A stretch of 64,000 bases of DNA from Acidaminobacter sp. JC074 (GCF_022496765.1 NZ_VANV01000017.1:1-64000), one strand, 5' to 3'. Positions 1 through 9,236 are shown, counted from the first letter of the stretch. Numbers and translations are program-made. Notes: generated by a model not told the origin, from the letters alone.

Positions 1-161
1 ATATAATCCTTTGTTTCAGGATCAACGATTAATTGTTTTAGCCTAATCGTGAAAGGCTCTCTTTTGTGTACTACCGCATAACCCTTGTTTAATAACCATC
101 TTGCTTTTGCAGGATGACAAGGGTTAAGCGGTGTTTTGTTCTTGTTTAATACAAAAACCAT
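1..161 (-). CDS. iscB: IscB-like RNA-guided nuclease, N-terminal fragment (runs off the window)
   Basis: The 53 visible residues start MVFVLNKNKTPLNPCHPAKA and continue through KREPFTIRLKQ. This matches the N-terminal PLMP domain of IscB (also called RRXRR), where the usual PLMPCHPARAR appears here as PLNPCHPAKAR. IscB proteins are HNH/RuvC nucleases, ancestral to Cas9, that use an omega RNA encoded just upstream. ATG at 159-161 is preceded by AAAGGAAAT, a usable ribosome binding site. The RuvC and HNH parts lie outside the window, so intactness cannot be judged. The Met-to-Asn change in PLMP is noted; its effect is unknown. Confidence 0.8.
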   Translation of the reverse strand, partial: MVFVLNKNKTPLNPCHPAKARWLLNKGYAVVHKREPFTIRLKQLIVDPETKDY

Positions 162-440
162 AAAGTAATTTCCTTTCTCTTAGAGCAAACTCTAAGGTAT
201 CGCGAGTAAACTCGCCTGCCTCGCCAATGTTATCTACACTTGTTAAGCTACACTCACCGTCCGCACCCCTACAAACTGTTTAAAATGTAACGCTAGAGCT
301 GCAAGCTGGCAGAGCACCTACAGGTAGCATGATGTAAATAACGTAGTACACTAAGTACTTAAGCTGGTCAACTAGGATATAGAAACATATCCTCGACTTC
401 AGTCGTAGTACAAGCCTGTGACTTTAGTCGTGGGGTGTTG
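162..440 (-). ncRNA. HEARO / omega RNA region upstream of iscB
   Basis: About 280 bases between the insertion boundary and the iscB start contain no ORF but many short hairpins, for example GCGAG/CTCGC near 198-213, GACT/AGTC near 419-430 and CGACT/AGTCG near 393-405. Position and orientation, directly 5' of iscB, match HEARO RNAs, now known as omega RNAs that guide IscB. In known systems the guide is taken from the flank at the 5' end of the element, which here would be the GGDEF-coding sequence just above 441. The identification rests on context and partial hairpins, not on a covariance-model match. Confidence 0.65.
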
Positions 441-920
441 ACCACCTCTGTCATGACCATAGGTATCATTAACAGACTTTAAATTATCTAAATCTATTAA
501 ACCTACCACTGTGTGTTTTAAATCTTGTTGGCCCATGCTTGAGAAATCATGTATCAAAGCACGTCTGTTAACAAGTGTTGACAGTTCATCAATCATAGAT
601 ATTCTTTGATAGTCATTAACTTGAAGATAGGTAGAAGTTATGTTTTTTATCAGATACATATGAGCACTTGTTCCCTTATATAAGAGGGGTTTGTTGTCAA
701 TTTCTACATAGTAAGTCACTCTGTCATTTTCTATCTTATAGACATCTTTATCTTCCATTGGAAGTCTATCAATACCTTGGCTGAACACTTGATCGACCTA
801 ATGTCCAAAATAAGTAATGGCCTTGTCATTTTTATATAAGACCTTATTTTTCCCTACAATAACAATCCCTTCTGTCACCTGCTTGAAAAGTTCTGAAAAA
901 ACAAACTCTTCTTGTTTCAT
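441..920 (-). pseudogene. PAS-GGDEF diguanylate cyclase, interrupted by IscB element and an in-frame stop
   Basis: Reading from ATG at 918-920, a PAS-like segment (GIVIVGKNKVLYKND) runs 40 codons to a TAG stop at 798-800. The same frame then continues through the rest of the PAS region and into a GGDEF domain (MIDELSTLVNRRAL, VGLIDLDNLKSVNDTYGHDRG). The coding sequence breaks at about 441, where the IscB element begins, before the GGDEF active-site motif. Diguanylate cyclases make c-di-GMP; this copy cannot, because the catalytic motif is lost. Two separate lesions show it is decaying. A GTG at 786-788 could start the distal part, but that product would still lack the active site. Confidence 0.85.
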
Positions 921-1546
921 CTTTTTTTTACATTCTTTTGAAGTGTATCTGGATTGACATACTTAAATGCTACACCTCGTCTTAGACATCTACTTTCTAT
1001 AGCTTTCATATACTTAACAAATGGAAATCCCGATAACATTCGTTTATACTTCTTCGTCTGTCTTTTAAGATAAAGTTTTTTATGCTTAAAATCTAAATTC
1101 TCAATGACGACCATTAAACCATTGATTTCAGCGTAATTCGTAATATCTACAGCTACTTTGTTTAACATGTCTTTTATTTGATTAGATGATTTTGAGTACA
1201 TCTCATACTTTAATGTAAAATGTTTTATTGGATTATCATAACGATCTACATGATAGCAATTAAGATGATTGACATTAAAATCGACACCTAATGCCCCTAC
1301 ATAAGGACTTGTAACTTCTTTTGGTGCTTCATATTCAAGCGATGCATGAACATACCATGTATTTCTTTTTCTTATAAATCGATAAGACACTGCTTGATAG
1401 ATCTTTTCAATTTTAAAGCCTTTATTTACACGATAGCCATAATGCTGAGTTATTTTTTCCATCATTTCGCTACCATAATTGAAGTCAACATCCTTAATAG
1501 TCAAATATTGTCCATACTTTTCTTCTAAACATCTAATTACAGACAT
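917..1546 (-). pseudogene. tnpB: TnpB-type (IS605 OrfB) protein fragment
   Basis: The 209-residue ORF matches the middle of IS605-type OrfB/TnpB proteins. GVDFNVNHLNCYHVDR carries the RuvC-I aspartate, and VVIENLDFKHKK carries the RuvC-II glutamate. RMLSGFPFVKYMKAIESRC is the usual helix before the VNPxYTS segment, but here the sequence stops at VNPDTLQKNVKKR. The zinc ribbon and RuvC-III region are therefore missing, and the N-terminal domain of full-length members is also absent. The stop overlaps the ATG of the PAS-GGDEF remnant (ATGA), which looks like a deletion junction rather than an operon. AAAGGAG lies 10 bases before the ATG, so a fragment may still be translated. Confidence 0.75.
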
Positions 1547-1867
1547 AAAAAAATAACTCCTTTGAAAAATAATAAATAAATCTAGGAATTATTAATATAA
1601 GTAAACATATATATATAGCGAAAAGCAAATTCGATAATAATAAAATAAATATGCTTTATTATATCAAAAAAGAAACTAGAACACAAGTTCGCAACGTTGA
1701 AAAAATTGCAAAAATCATGTTAAATTTAATGAAGAGCCATGTTAATACCTGCACAAAAATGTTTGAAATTATTTTCTATGTTTTTCTGCATTTTAACATA
1801 TTTTTCTATGTTTTTTGCAACTTCAGCCAACCCTTTTTAGGACTGAAAATCTCATAGAAATCGAAAG
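1547..1867. other. AT-rich intergenic region, no gene supported
   Basis: This stretch is very AT-rich with T-runs and no ORF showing a recognisable family. A 68-codon plus-strand ORF at 1651-1857 is dominated by Phe/Ile/Lys codons from low-complexity sequence and lacks a convincing ribosome binding site, so it is not called. The stretch separates the tnpB remnant from the downstream chemoreceptor terminator. Confidence 0.6.
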
Positions 1868-1891
1868 AAAAATCCACTGACGTGGATTTTT
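1868..1891 (-). terminator. Rho-independent terminator of the CZB chemoreceptor gene
   Basis: A perfect 10-bp stem (AAAAATCCAC / GTGGATTTTT) with a 4-base loop lies at the end of the chemoreceptor gene and runs into T-rich sequence on the minus strand. Confidence 0.8.
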
Positions 1892-3851
1892 AAAGTTCTA
1901 TGTTTTCTATCATTTTCAGGACTTCCATATCATAGTCATTATGACTACCACCCTTAAGCTTGAACTTGGCTACTTGACCTTTAAGCATATTGGCTTGTCC
2001 AGATAACTCCTCACTTGCTGCAGCTGTTTCTTCAGCCGTAGCAGATGTTGTTTGAACCACATCTGATATTTGTGCAAGCCCCAAATTAACTTGGTCAACT
2101 TGTAAAGCTTGTTCATTGGATGCATTTGCAATATCCGTAACAATATCTGTTGTTTCTGAAACACCATCCACAATCTTGATTAAGGCTTCAGATGTTACGT
2201 TTGCTATGTCCGTACCTACTTTTACCTTGTCGATTGAAGATTCAATCATGGCAGTTGTTTCCTTTGCTGCATCAGCTGATCTGGCAGCCAGATTTCTAAC
2301 TTCTTCTGCAACCACTGCAAAACCTTTACCATGTTCTCCTGCTCTTGCAGCTTCTACAGCAGCATTTAAGGCAAGTATATTGGTTTGGAAAGCAATATCA
2401 TCGATTACCTTGATGATTTTAGAAATGTTACTAGATGACTCATTGATCTCTGCCATTGCACCTAACATGTCTTCCATTTGATGATTGCCTTGTTGGGCAT
2501 ACTCATATGTTTGACTAGATATGCTTTTGGCTTTTTCAGCACTTTCGGCATTTGCCTTTGTTTGAACAGAAATCTCTTCTGTTGATGCCGTCAGCTGCTG
2601 AATAGATGACGCCTGCTCTGTTGCACCTTGAGACAGCGACATAGAAGAATCAGACATTTGAGTCGCACCTGAAGCCACTTGATCAGATGAGGCATTGATA
2701 TTGGTCATAACCATATTGATGTTATCAGTCATCTTATCAAAAGCATGAGCCAGTTCACCAATCTCATCTTTTGTATTGATTTTGGTATCCACATCTAAAT
2801 TACCATCTGCAATTTCATTAGCGGCTTGTAAAATAGTATAAATAGGTTTTTTAATGACATTCGATATAAACAGACCAAGTACCACTGACAAGATAGCTGC
2901 AATGACTGTAAAAATAGTGATCATGGTTGAAGACCTGCTTACAGCACTTAATGCTTCCTCAGTTGTACCATCCACCATAAGCGTCAGAGCATCAGAAGCC
3001 TCTGCATGTAATGGTGCATTTGTTGAAATTGCCAAATCGGTCATGGCTATGAACAAGGCTTCAGAACGTTCAGCCATATGATCTATTTCAACCAAATACT
3101 CAAGTACTTTCGTCATATTCGGTAAAGTGCTGTCTTTATACACTCTATAAGCTCGTTCAGACTTGTTTTCATCTGCATCGAAGATGATCTTGTTGATATC
3201 TTCACCGGATTCATGGACCTTCATATGATATGAATCTATTTCGTGTAAGACCGCATTGAGTTCTGGGCTCTCAGTTGTATAGCCTGACAACCACGTCCCT
3301 AATGCACATTTATCACCATCTAATTGTCCTGAAAACTCACTTTCATTAATAATGGCATCTTCTAAAAGCCAGATCCACTTATAATGGTCTCTTTCCCTTG
3401 TTGCAACTATGTATCTTAAGGAAACTGGGTCCTCAATCATGTAAGCATTAGATTCTGCAGCATACTTAACCAAAGTCTCGTGACTAGATAAGTATGCGTC
3501 GATGTCACTACGCACACTACTCCACTTTGTCAATTCTTCATCAGCATGATCCAGTGATAAGTAATGTGTTATTTCTTCGTTCATGGTGTCTTCTACAACT
3601 TCTATTTCAGCAAGGACATTTTTTCTCTCAGCTATAGATAGCGTTGGAGATATGACCATGTTCTCTAAACCGTTGATCCTTGTAAAAGACTCTTGAACTC
3701 TTAAAAGGCTTTCTACAGCAATCATTTTTTGATTGCCAATTTGATGCAAATTATAATACCCTACTACACCCACAACCGCAGCCAAAAGTGCTACAATTAC
3801 AAAGGCGCTGATTAACTTAACGGATAATTTCAAATTATAAAACCACTTCAT
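1890..3851 (-). CDS. Methyl-accepting chemotaxis protein with extracytoplasmic CZB zinc-binding domain
   Basis: This is a 653-residue chemoreceptor. TM1 is at about 12-32 and TM2 at about 310-332, then HAMP (331-384) and a signalling domain with the conserved tip ([20 protein letters not shown]). Between the membrane segments lies a CZB domain: H156 (HYKW), C182 (DKCALGTW), H209 and H213 (HMKVH), the 3His/1Cys zinc set. CZB domains sense zinc or oxidants such as hypochlorite in characterised receptors; the ligand here is unknown. The longer ORF begins at 3899, but ATG at 3849-3851 follows GGAGGG by 7 bases and opens with a normal TM1, so it is preferred. Monocistronic, with its own terminator. 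Confidence 0.93.
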   Translation of the reverse strand: MKWFYNLKLSVKLISAFVIVALLAAVVGVVGYYNLHQIGNQKMIAVESLLRVQESFTRINGLENMVISPTLSIAERKNVLAEIEVVEDTMNEEITHYLSLDHADEELTKWSSVRSDIDAYLSSHETLVKYAAESNAYMIEDPVSLRYIVATRERDHYKWIWLLEDAIINESEFSGQLDGDKCALGTWLSGYTTESPELNAVLHEIDSYHMKVHESGEDINKIIFDADENKSERAYRVYKDSTLPNMTKVLEYLVEIDHMAERSEALFIAMTDLAISTNAPLHAEASDALTLMVDGTTEEALSAVSRSSTMITIFTVIAAILSVVLGLFISNVIKKPIYTILQAANEIADGNLDVDTKINTKDEIGELAHAFDKMTDNINMVMTNINASSDQVASGATQMSDSSMSLSQGATEQASSIQQLTASTEEISVQTKANAESAEKAKSISSQTYEYAQQGNHQMEDMLGAMAEINESSSNISKIIKVIDDIAFQTNILALNAAVEAARAGEHGKGFAVVAEEVRNLAARSADAAKETTAMIESSIDKVKVGTDIANVTSEALIKIVDGVSETTDIVTDIANASNEQALQVDQVNLGLAQISDVVQTTSATAEETAAASEELSGQANMLKGQVAKFKLKGGSHNDYDMEVLKMIENIEL

Positions 3852-3958
3852 ACAATCCCTCCTCATCATGGTTTTACTACCCCTATATAAAACTATCAAT
3901 CATTTATGATAGACATTGGAGCAAATCACCCAATTATGTATAGCCTAACAACACAAAA

Positions 3959-3980
3959 AGAGACAGCCTAAGCTATCTCT
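3959..3980 (-). terminator. Rho-independent terminator after the SRPBCC gene
   Basis: AGAGATAGC / GCTGTCTCT hairpin on the minus strand (one G-U pair), followed by TTTTTG. It overlaps the last codons of the SRPBCC gene and closes the sulfation/two-component block. Confidence 0.8.
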
Positions 3981-4407
3981 GTCTTTCTGCAAATCTTTTA
4001 AATGCATTCATATCTTCACTTGTTTTATTAATAAAAGCTTTTTTACCAAAGAAGGTAATCAGTCTCATAAAGCCTGAGCATACAAACTCTGTTTCCATGA
4101 TCCATAAGGTTTTATCACCTTGATCAACAAACTTATTATCACACCTGTTCCAAACATTATTTGCTTCATAAATGGCAATCATTTGATCTGGAAAGTTAAA
4201 TTTTTCAATCGTTTCAGTCATAACCATCTCTTTGCCATTGTTTGCATAAACCATCCGGCTTTTCAAGCCATCCTGTCCCTTTGTCCCTTCTAAAATATCA
4301 AAGCTTTTTAGACCGTCTTGCCACTTATATAAGTTATCTACACTGTCAAACAAATCTATGACTTCAGATCGCGGCTTGTTTATAAGAACTTCACATGTAT
4401 ACTTCAT
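3973..4407 (-). CDS. SRPBCC-family (START-like) protein
   Basis: 144 residues beginning MKYTCEVLINKPRSEVIDLF, the opening of an SRPBCC/polyketide-cyclase-like fold, with later strands around EMVMTETIEKFNFPDQ and LWIMETEFVCSGFMRL. These proteins bind hydrophobic ligands or lipids in a helix-grip cavity; no catalytic residues can be assigned. The ORF extends upstream to 4512 and would overlap the response regulator, but ATG at 4405-4407 is preceded by GGAGGATGATGAT and starts exactly where the domain starts. It is the last gene of the block running down from cysD, about 75 bases after the response regulator. Function in the block is unknown. Confidence 0.8.
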   Translation of the reverse strand: MKYTCEVLINKPRSEVIDLFDSVDNLYKWQDGLKSFDILEGTKGQDGLKSRMVYANNGKEMVMTETIEKFNFPDQMIAIYEANNVWNRCDNKFVDQGDKTLWIMETEFVCSGFMRLITFFGKKAFINKTSEDMNAFKRFAERQR

Positions 4408-4481
4408 ATCATCATCCTCCAATTGATAGAGATTCTCATATAAAACATACCCATTTTTCAAAGATTCAAGCATGTCATTTA

Positions 4482-5165
4482 CTATATGTTTAATCGATAA
4501 CCAGCACCCCAAATTGTCTCTATTAAAGATATCTCCTTAGAATCTCCCAGTTTCTCTCTTATTCTGTTGATATGAACTATGACTGTTGCAGAATCTCCCA
4601 TATAATCAAATCCCCAAATCTTTTCGAAAAGTTGTTCCTTTGAAAAAACAATATTGGCATTTGAAGCCAAGAACTTTAAAAGTTCAAACTCCTTATTGGT
4701 AAACTTAATCTCACTGCTCCCCTTATAAACCTTCCATGACTTTGAAAGTATCTTTATATCACCTACATGAATGATCTCCTCGTCAGCTGTCTTTTTAAGC
4801 AGTCGATTGTAACGTGAGATATGTGATTTTACTCTTGCAATTAACTCAGCAGGATCAAACGGCTTTGAGATATAGTCATCTGCTCCTAAGCCAAGCCCAC
4901 GTATCTTATCTATGGACTCGGTCTTAGCAGTCACCATTAGAATCGGAATATCTATCTTACTTCTTATGCTTTTGCATATTTCATAACCATTTTGCCCTGG
5001 TAGCATAACATCTAAAAGTATCAAGTCATACTTGCCGCTACAGGCTTCCGAGACAGCTTCTAAACCATCACTTAATACTTCCACATCATAATTATTTATT
5101 TCTAAATAGTCGCTTTCAAGCATTGCTATTTCAGGATCATCTTCTACAACTAATATCCTAGCCAT
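4482..5165 (-). CDS. Response regulator, OmpR/PhoB family
   Basis: 227 residues. The receiver domain has acidic residues at E8/D9/D10, phospho-acceptor D52 (LILLDVMLPGQNG), T79 and K101 (YISKPF). The C-terminal winged helix covers about 135-227 (FTNKEFELLKFLA, DSATVIVHINRIREKLG, WGAGYRLNI). It is a DNA-binding transcription factor, probably phosphorylated by the histidine kinase encoded just upstream, whose 3' end overlaps it by 8 bases. ATG at 5163-5165 follows GGAGGAAG and is preferred over the upstream non-ATG extension. Targets are unknown; linkage suggests the sulfation/glycolipid genes or the envelope. Confidence 0.95.
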   Translation of the reverse strand: MARILVVEDDPEIAMLESDYLEINNYDVEVLSDGLEAVSEACSGKYDLILLDVMLPGQNGYEICKSIRSKIDIPILMVTAKTESIDKIRGLGLGADDYISKPFDPAELIARVKSHISRYNRLLKKTADEEIIHVGDIKILSKSWKVYKGSSEIKFTNKEFELLKFLASNANIVFSKEQLFEKIWGFDYMGDSATVIVHINRIREKLGDSKEISLIETIWGAGYRLNI

Positions 5166-6597
5166 CTCTTCCTCCAATCGGTAATTTAATCAAAATACTT
5201 AGACCTTGGTTATTCTCAGCAGATATCTCGCCACCATGACGCTCAATAATTTGCTGACTGACATATAAACCCAAACCACTACCTTCTATTGTGCCAGACC
5301 TTGATTCATCGCCTCTATAGAACTGATTAAAAATACTTTCTAACTTTTCATCCTCAACACCTAAACCATTGTCTTTAAATGTAAGATGGTACTTATCATC
5401 AAACTCATCTATTAAGACAACAATTTCAAGTGGACTGACACCTGCATATTTAATAGAGTTGTCGATAAGATTGGTAAAGACCCTATAAAACTGGTCAGTG
5501 TCCACTTGGCAAAGCTTCTTGGTATCAGATTTATGATAGATCAATGAAACAAATTCATCTAAATCCACTTTCTTAGCTTCTACTAAATGCTCGAGCATGG
5601 CATTTAAGTCTACTTGTTCAAAGTTAAAAGGCATGGCCTTACTTTCTAATTTTGAATAATAAAACAGCTCATTTAACAAGTCATCCATATGACAGGCCTT
5701 ATTGTAACATATATCCACATACTGCTGCCTCTTCTCTTCAGTATTGGCAACACCATCTTTCATGCCTTTTAAAAAACCTTTTATAGATGTAAGTGGCGTC
5801 CTTAAATCGTGAGATACCCCAGAAATCATATTGGTTCTAGCCTGGTCTAGTTGAGTGTTAAGTTGAATTTCTTCTAATAGATTCTTTTGCATTTCATTAA
5901 AGGCATCACAGAGACGTTTAAACTCTAGTTCACCGTCATAAATAACATCCTCAGTAAAATCATTGTTTTCAACTCTCTTTACCCCAGCCATCAAAAGGTC
6001 TACTGGTTTCATGATTTTTCTAACCATGACCTTTGTAAACAAACGACTCAGGCCAATAATGACCCCAATCGAGAGTAGGCCTATTAGAAAAAAATTGAAA
6101 ACAAGTTGTTGAACTTGAGCAGGGTCTGCCATGCTTAAGTCCCATTCCCCCTTAATCATAATGGCCAGAACATCATAGGAGACACCGTCTACTTCTTTCA
6201 TGAGTCTAATGGCTGACATTCTATCATCATTGTAAATAGCCTCTTTTCCATCATACTCAAAGGACATAATTCTTTCATAAAACTCACTCGTTGAATCATA
6301 ATGTCTTATGAAATCTTTAAGATTGTTATAAACCTGACTCTTATCTGATTGCACCAATAAATAGGTGTCATATAAGGCAAGTTGATCACTTAACGCATCC
6401 CAGTTACTTGTGTTAAAATCTCTAACAATATCATCAACAACAAACAAATTAGTATCTATTGAAAAATCCCTGTCCATTGTTCTGATAACATCTCTTGAAA
6501 ATATGGAAATCACCAGCATAACGACTGTAAACAAGGCTACCAAAGAAGATAAAACTATAAATGTGTTGGATCTTAAAATTAATTTTCTAATACTCAT
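5158..6597 (-). CDS. Sensor histidine kinase (HAMP-HisKA-HATPase)
   Basis: 479 residues. TM1 at about 13-33, an extracellular sensor segment of about 130 residues with no recognised domain, TM2 at about 165-187, HAMP to about 242, HisKA with phospho-accepting H263 (SGVSHDLRTPLTSIKG), then an ATPase domain with an N box (FTNLIDNSIKYA), DNGLGVED and GSGLGLYVSQQII. All key residues are present. It should phosphorylate the partner regulator encoded immediately downstream. The start codon follows AAGGAGCATGT. The gene begins only 36 bases after the VTT membrane protein, so it may be co-transcribed with the sulfation genes. Confidence 0.95.
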   Translation of the reverse strand: MSIRKLILRSNTFIVLSSLVALFTVVMLVISIFSRDVIRTMDRDFSIDTNLFVVDDIVRDFNTSNWDALSDQLALYDTYLLVQSDKSQVYNNLKDFIRHYDSTSEFYERIMSFEYDGKEAIYNDDRMSAIRLMKEVDGVSYDVLAIMIKGEWDLSMADPAQVQQLVFNFFLIGLLSIGVIIGLSRLFTKVMVRKIMKPVDLLMAGVKRVENNDFTEDVIYDGELEFKRLCDAFNEMQKNLLEEIQLNTQLDQARTNMISGVSHDLRTPLTSIKGFLKGMKDGVANTEEKRQQYVDICYNKACHMDDLLNELFYYSKLESKAMPFNFEQVDLNAMLEHLVEAKKVDLDEFVSLIYHKSDTKKLCQVDTDQFYRVFTNLIDNSIKYAGVSPLEIVVLIDEFDDKYHLTFKDNGLGVEDEKLESIFNQFYRGDESRSGTIEGSGLGLYVSQQIIERHGGEISAENNQGLSILIKLPIGGRDG

Positions 6598-6633
6598 ACA
6601 TGCTCCTTTGACTTCATTATACCCATAAATAGA

Positions 6634-7221
6634 CTAGGCACCTAACAATCTTGTGATTTGGCCAAACAAATAATCTAATCCAATGCTGTAAGCCAGTATG
6701 CTAAAAGGCTTAAACATTAAAATAATGGTCACAAATTTCTTTGTTTGGATTCTTGTTAAGCCAGCAAGATAACAGAGCAGATCATCTGGCGCTATGGGCG
6801 AAAAGATTAAAAGAGCAAACCACTTGTCAAAGTTCTTTAAGCTATTCATCCACTTGGAATATTTATCATAATCCTTAGGCTTTGTAATGGATTTGACAAA
6901 GCTAGTACCGTACCTTCTAGCAAGGTAAAAAGCAACAATAGACCCTATAGAGATGCCAATATAATTATAGGCAAATCCATAAACTGGACCATAAAATATG
7001 ACACCAACCAAACATCCCAAACTTCCAGGTAAAATGGGTATGACGACCTGTATGGCTTGAAACAAGATAAAGACCACAACAGAGAAATATCCAAAGCCGT
7101 TTAAAAAGGCATTCAGCTTGTCCTGTGACGTAAAAAGGCCTTGATTGTAGCCATAAATAAGAAATAAAAGAGATAAAATCATACCTAAAATTGTTAAACC
7201 ATTGATAAGCTTTTTAGTCAT
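6634..7221 (-). CDS. VTT (TVP38/TMEM64, DedA-like) membrane protein
   Basis: 195 residues with about five hydrophobic segments. The central region carries the VTT signature: FQAIQVVIPILPGSLGCLVGVIFYG, then GSIVAFYLARRYG. VTT/DedA proteins work in bacterial membrane homeostasis, and some act as lipid-carrier or phospholipid transporters. The start overlaps the glycosyltransferase stop by 4 bases (ATGA), so the two are translationally coupled. That pairing suggests it handles a glycolipid or lipid precursor, which is inference. Substrate cannot be read from sequence. Confidence 0.88.
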   Translation of the reverse strand: MTKKLINGLTILGMILSLLFLIYGYNQGLFTSQDKLNAFLNGFGYFSVVVFILFQAIQVVIPILPGSLGCLVGVIFYGPVYGFAYNYIGISIGSIVAFYLARRYGTSFVKSITKPKDYDKYSKWMNSLKNFDKWFALLIFSPIAPDDLLCYLAGLTRIQTKKFVTIILMFKPFSILAYSIGLDYLFGQITRLLGA

Positions 7222-8363
7222 CTTATTTGATCATACTCCTTTATCACCTGACTGTATAAAGTCTCAACAGCACTTCCAAACACTGCAGATGAATATTTTT
7301 CTGAATGTTTTTTAGCATTGAGTGATAGGTCTAAGTAGAAGTCTCCATCATAAAGCAGCTTATTTAAATAGACTTTAAAATCTTCATAGTCATCGTATTG
7401 AAAGCCATTGTAATAGCTGATGATCACATCCTCAATACATGAATCTTTTCTACATATACAAGGCCTTCCAGAGGCTAAGGCTTCAATGTATGTAAGCCCC
7501 TGTGTTTCACTTGTTGATGCACTTAAAAATACATGAGCTAGATCATAATATCTCCAGACCTGATTTGAAGGAATCATACCTGTAAAAATCACTTGGTCTT
7601 TGATACCCAAGTCAGCCACATACTCCTCTAACTTATATTTATAGGGTCCATCACCTGCAATCATCAGCTTTACCCTATCTAAATCACACTTTTTAAAGAA
7701 CTTAATTAGTTCCTCTACGTTTTTTTCCTCAGCCAAACGACCTAAGTATAAAAGCACCTTATCATCAGGGTTAATATTATACTTACTTCTTAAACACTCT
7801 GGATCGTATCTCTCATCAGATGGCATCACCACACCTGATGGTATGACAGAAATGTCTTTTGATACTTGATAGGTTTCTAGTAATCTTCTTACCTTATTGG
7901 TTGGTACGATTATATGATCGGTACGATTCAAAACACTTCTTGAAAACTTAACCACAAACTTCTTGTTAAGTGGTTTAAGACCAAGCATATAATGCAAATA
8001 GTCTTCATAAACTGTATGATATGTATGTACTAATGGGATATTTAGTTTCTTTCTTATCTTTCTTGCGAAGGCGTAAGTGTTAAACTCAGCCTGCGTATGA
8101 ACAATATCAGGCCCCCACTGGATGATTTCATCTATTACATGCTTGCCTAAGGATTTAGCCAGTCTTGCGTTGGGATAAAGCTTGCCTATACCTACAGAGT
8201 CTATATAATATGTGTCTTCGATTTCTTGGTGACTAGATTGTCTTAATGTTAGAATCCTTACATCATGCCCCTTGGCTTTAAGTTCACTTTTAAGATTTCT
8301 TACAGACGTCACAACACCATTTACTACAGGCATATACCAGTCAGTAGCAATTAAAATTTTCAT
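7218..8363 (-). CDS. GT4 glycosyltransferase, diacylglycerol glucosyltransferase-like
   Basis: 381 residues with the GT-B fold. The N-terminal half opens MKILIATDWYMPVVNGVVTS, with the GVVTS loop typical of lipid alpha-glycosyltransferases. The C-terminal half has LYLGRLAEEKNVEEL, MIAGDGP and SASTSETQGLTYIEALASG with the E-x7-E pair E286/E294. This pattern fits alpha-monoglucosyl-diacylglycerol synthases and relatives that put a sugar on a membrane lipid at the cytoplasmic face. ATG at 8361-8363 follows GGAGAAAGTG and is preferred to the TTG four codons upstream. It ends overlapping the VTT gene and follows the sulfate-activation genes after 87 bases. Acceptor and sugar are not proven. Confidence 0.85.
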   Translation of the reverse strand: MKILIATDWYMPVVNGVVTSVRNLKSELKAKGHDVRILTLRQSSHQEIEDTYYIDSVGIGKLYPNARLAKSLGKHVIDEIIQWGPDIVHTQAEFNTYAFARKIRKKLNIPLVHTYHTVYEDYLHYMLGLKPLNKKFVVKFSRSVLNRTDHIIVPTNKVRRLLETYQVSKDISVIPSGVVMPSDERYDPECLRSKYNINPDDKVLLYLGRLAEEKNVEELIKFFKKCDLDRVKLMIAGDGPYKYKLEEYVADLGIKDQVIFTGMIPSNQVWRYYDLAHVFLSASTSETQGLTYIEALASGRPCICRKDSCIEDVIISYYNGFQYDDYEDFKVYLNKLLYDGDFYLDLSLNAKKHSEKYSSAVFGSAVETLYSQVIKEYDQIR

Positions 8364-8450
8364 CACTTTCTCCAATCCATATATTATTTACTTCATTGTA
8401 AGACTTACATCTAAACTGGCTATCTAAAAAGTATAAACAAAATCTAAAAT

Positions 8451-9236
8451 CTAAAGCAACTGATTGATTACCATGACTGTCCCTATACAAGAAAAAATAG
8501 TACCAACTATCTTAGAAAGCTTATTTTCATTAGATGCATGAACAAAATTAGAAGCTAAGAAAGCGCCAGTTAAAGCCCCTGACGACGCAAATAAGGTATC
8601 TGTAAGGGTAAAGGTTCCATAATAAAAATGAATGGCCGCACCACAAAAGGCGATTACCATCATCACAAAAGCAGATGTGCCTATGGCTCTTTTCATTTCC
8701 ATGTCATAGGATAAGATCATTGTAAAAAGTATCAAGACACCACCGCCTGCTCCCATTACACCTGTATTAAGGCCAATAATAATCCCTGAAGCGAGAATAA
8801 ATATTTGAGGTCTTTTTAAAATTCTTCCTATGATCGGATTCTTCTTAAAAGTACTTAACCTCGAAGTAAAATTTCCCTTTAAAAATTGAAATGCTAAAAT
8901 GCATATGCCTATACCAGAAGCCACCCCAAGTAGTGTATTTGATGTGTTATGAGTCAGATAGGAACCAATCAAGGTGAAGATGACCGCAACAAGTATTAAT
9001 ATAGTGGACTTTTTATAAGCGACGCAGTCATGTTTATGATACACATAAGTGGTTGTTAAGGATGCTATGACATCCGCTGCCAGAGATATACCAAGGGCTG
9101 AATAAACATCCATTTTCAAAAAAATCGTTAAGATGGGTGTCATAATAACAGATGCTGAAGCGGCAACTAAGCCGGTAATAATACCGGCCATTAGTCCTGC
9201 TATCAGTAAAACAATGAGGTAATTGTAATCAATCAT
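8451..9236 (-). CDS. TauE/SafE (TSUP) family permease
   Basis: 261 residues, strongly hydrophobic, with the two-repeat pattern of TSUP transporters: GLMAGIITGLVAASASVIMTPIL near the start and GLNTGVMGAGGGVLILFTMIL in the second half. Family members move sulfur-containing anions such as sulfite, sulfoacetate or sulfate, or other organic acids. Its start overlaps the end of the sulfotransferase gene by 8 bases, so it belongs to the sulfate-activation operon. A role in bringing in sulfate is the simplest reading; direction and substrate are inferred from context only. Confidence 0.88.
   Translation of the reverse strand: MIDYNYLIVLLIAGLMAGIITGLVAASASVIMTPILTIFLKMDVYSALGISLAADVIASLTTTYVYHKHDCVAYKKSTILILVAVIFTLIGSYLTHNTSNTLLGVASGIGICILAFQFLKGNFTSRLSTFKKNPIIGRILKRPQIFILASGIIIGLNTGVMGAGGGVLILFTMILSYDMEMKRAIGTSAFVMMVIAFCGAAIHFYYGTFTLTDTLFASSGALTGAFLASNFVHASNENKLSKIVGTIFSCIGTVMVINQLL

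Larger units (their letters stand above)
1..440 (-). mobile_element. IscB/HEARO element (IS200/IS605-like), partial
   Basis: The element occupies the left edge and continues outside the window. It consists of the HEARO/omega-RNA region followed by the start of iscB, both on the minus strand. Its boundary near 435-446 is set by the interrupted gene: GGDEF coding sequence reads normally up to the codons for GHDRGG, then changes into CAACACCCCACGACTAAAGT, which resembles the imperfect-hairpin ends of IS200/IS605-type elements. A second similar hairpin (CGACTTCAGTCG) lies at about 393-405. No transposase TnpA is visible, so mobilisation in trans is likely. The other end cannot be seen. Confidence 0.75.

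Noticed and set aside
1651..1857. 68-codon plus-strand ORF
   Set aside because: AT-rich low-complexity sequence, no good ribosome binding site, no family resemblance.
2116..2481. Plus-strand ORFs inside chemoreceptor genes (also 15,425-15,646, 40,443-40,676 and similar)
   Set aside because: Shadows of the conserved signalling domain read antisense; no start signals or family matches.
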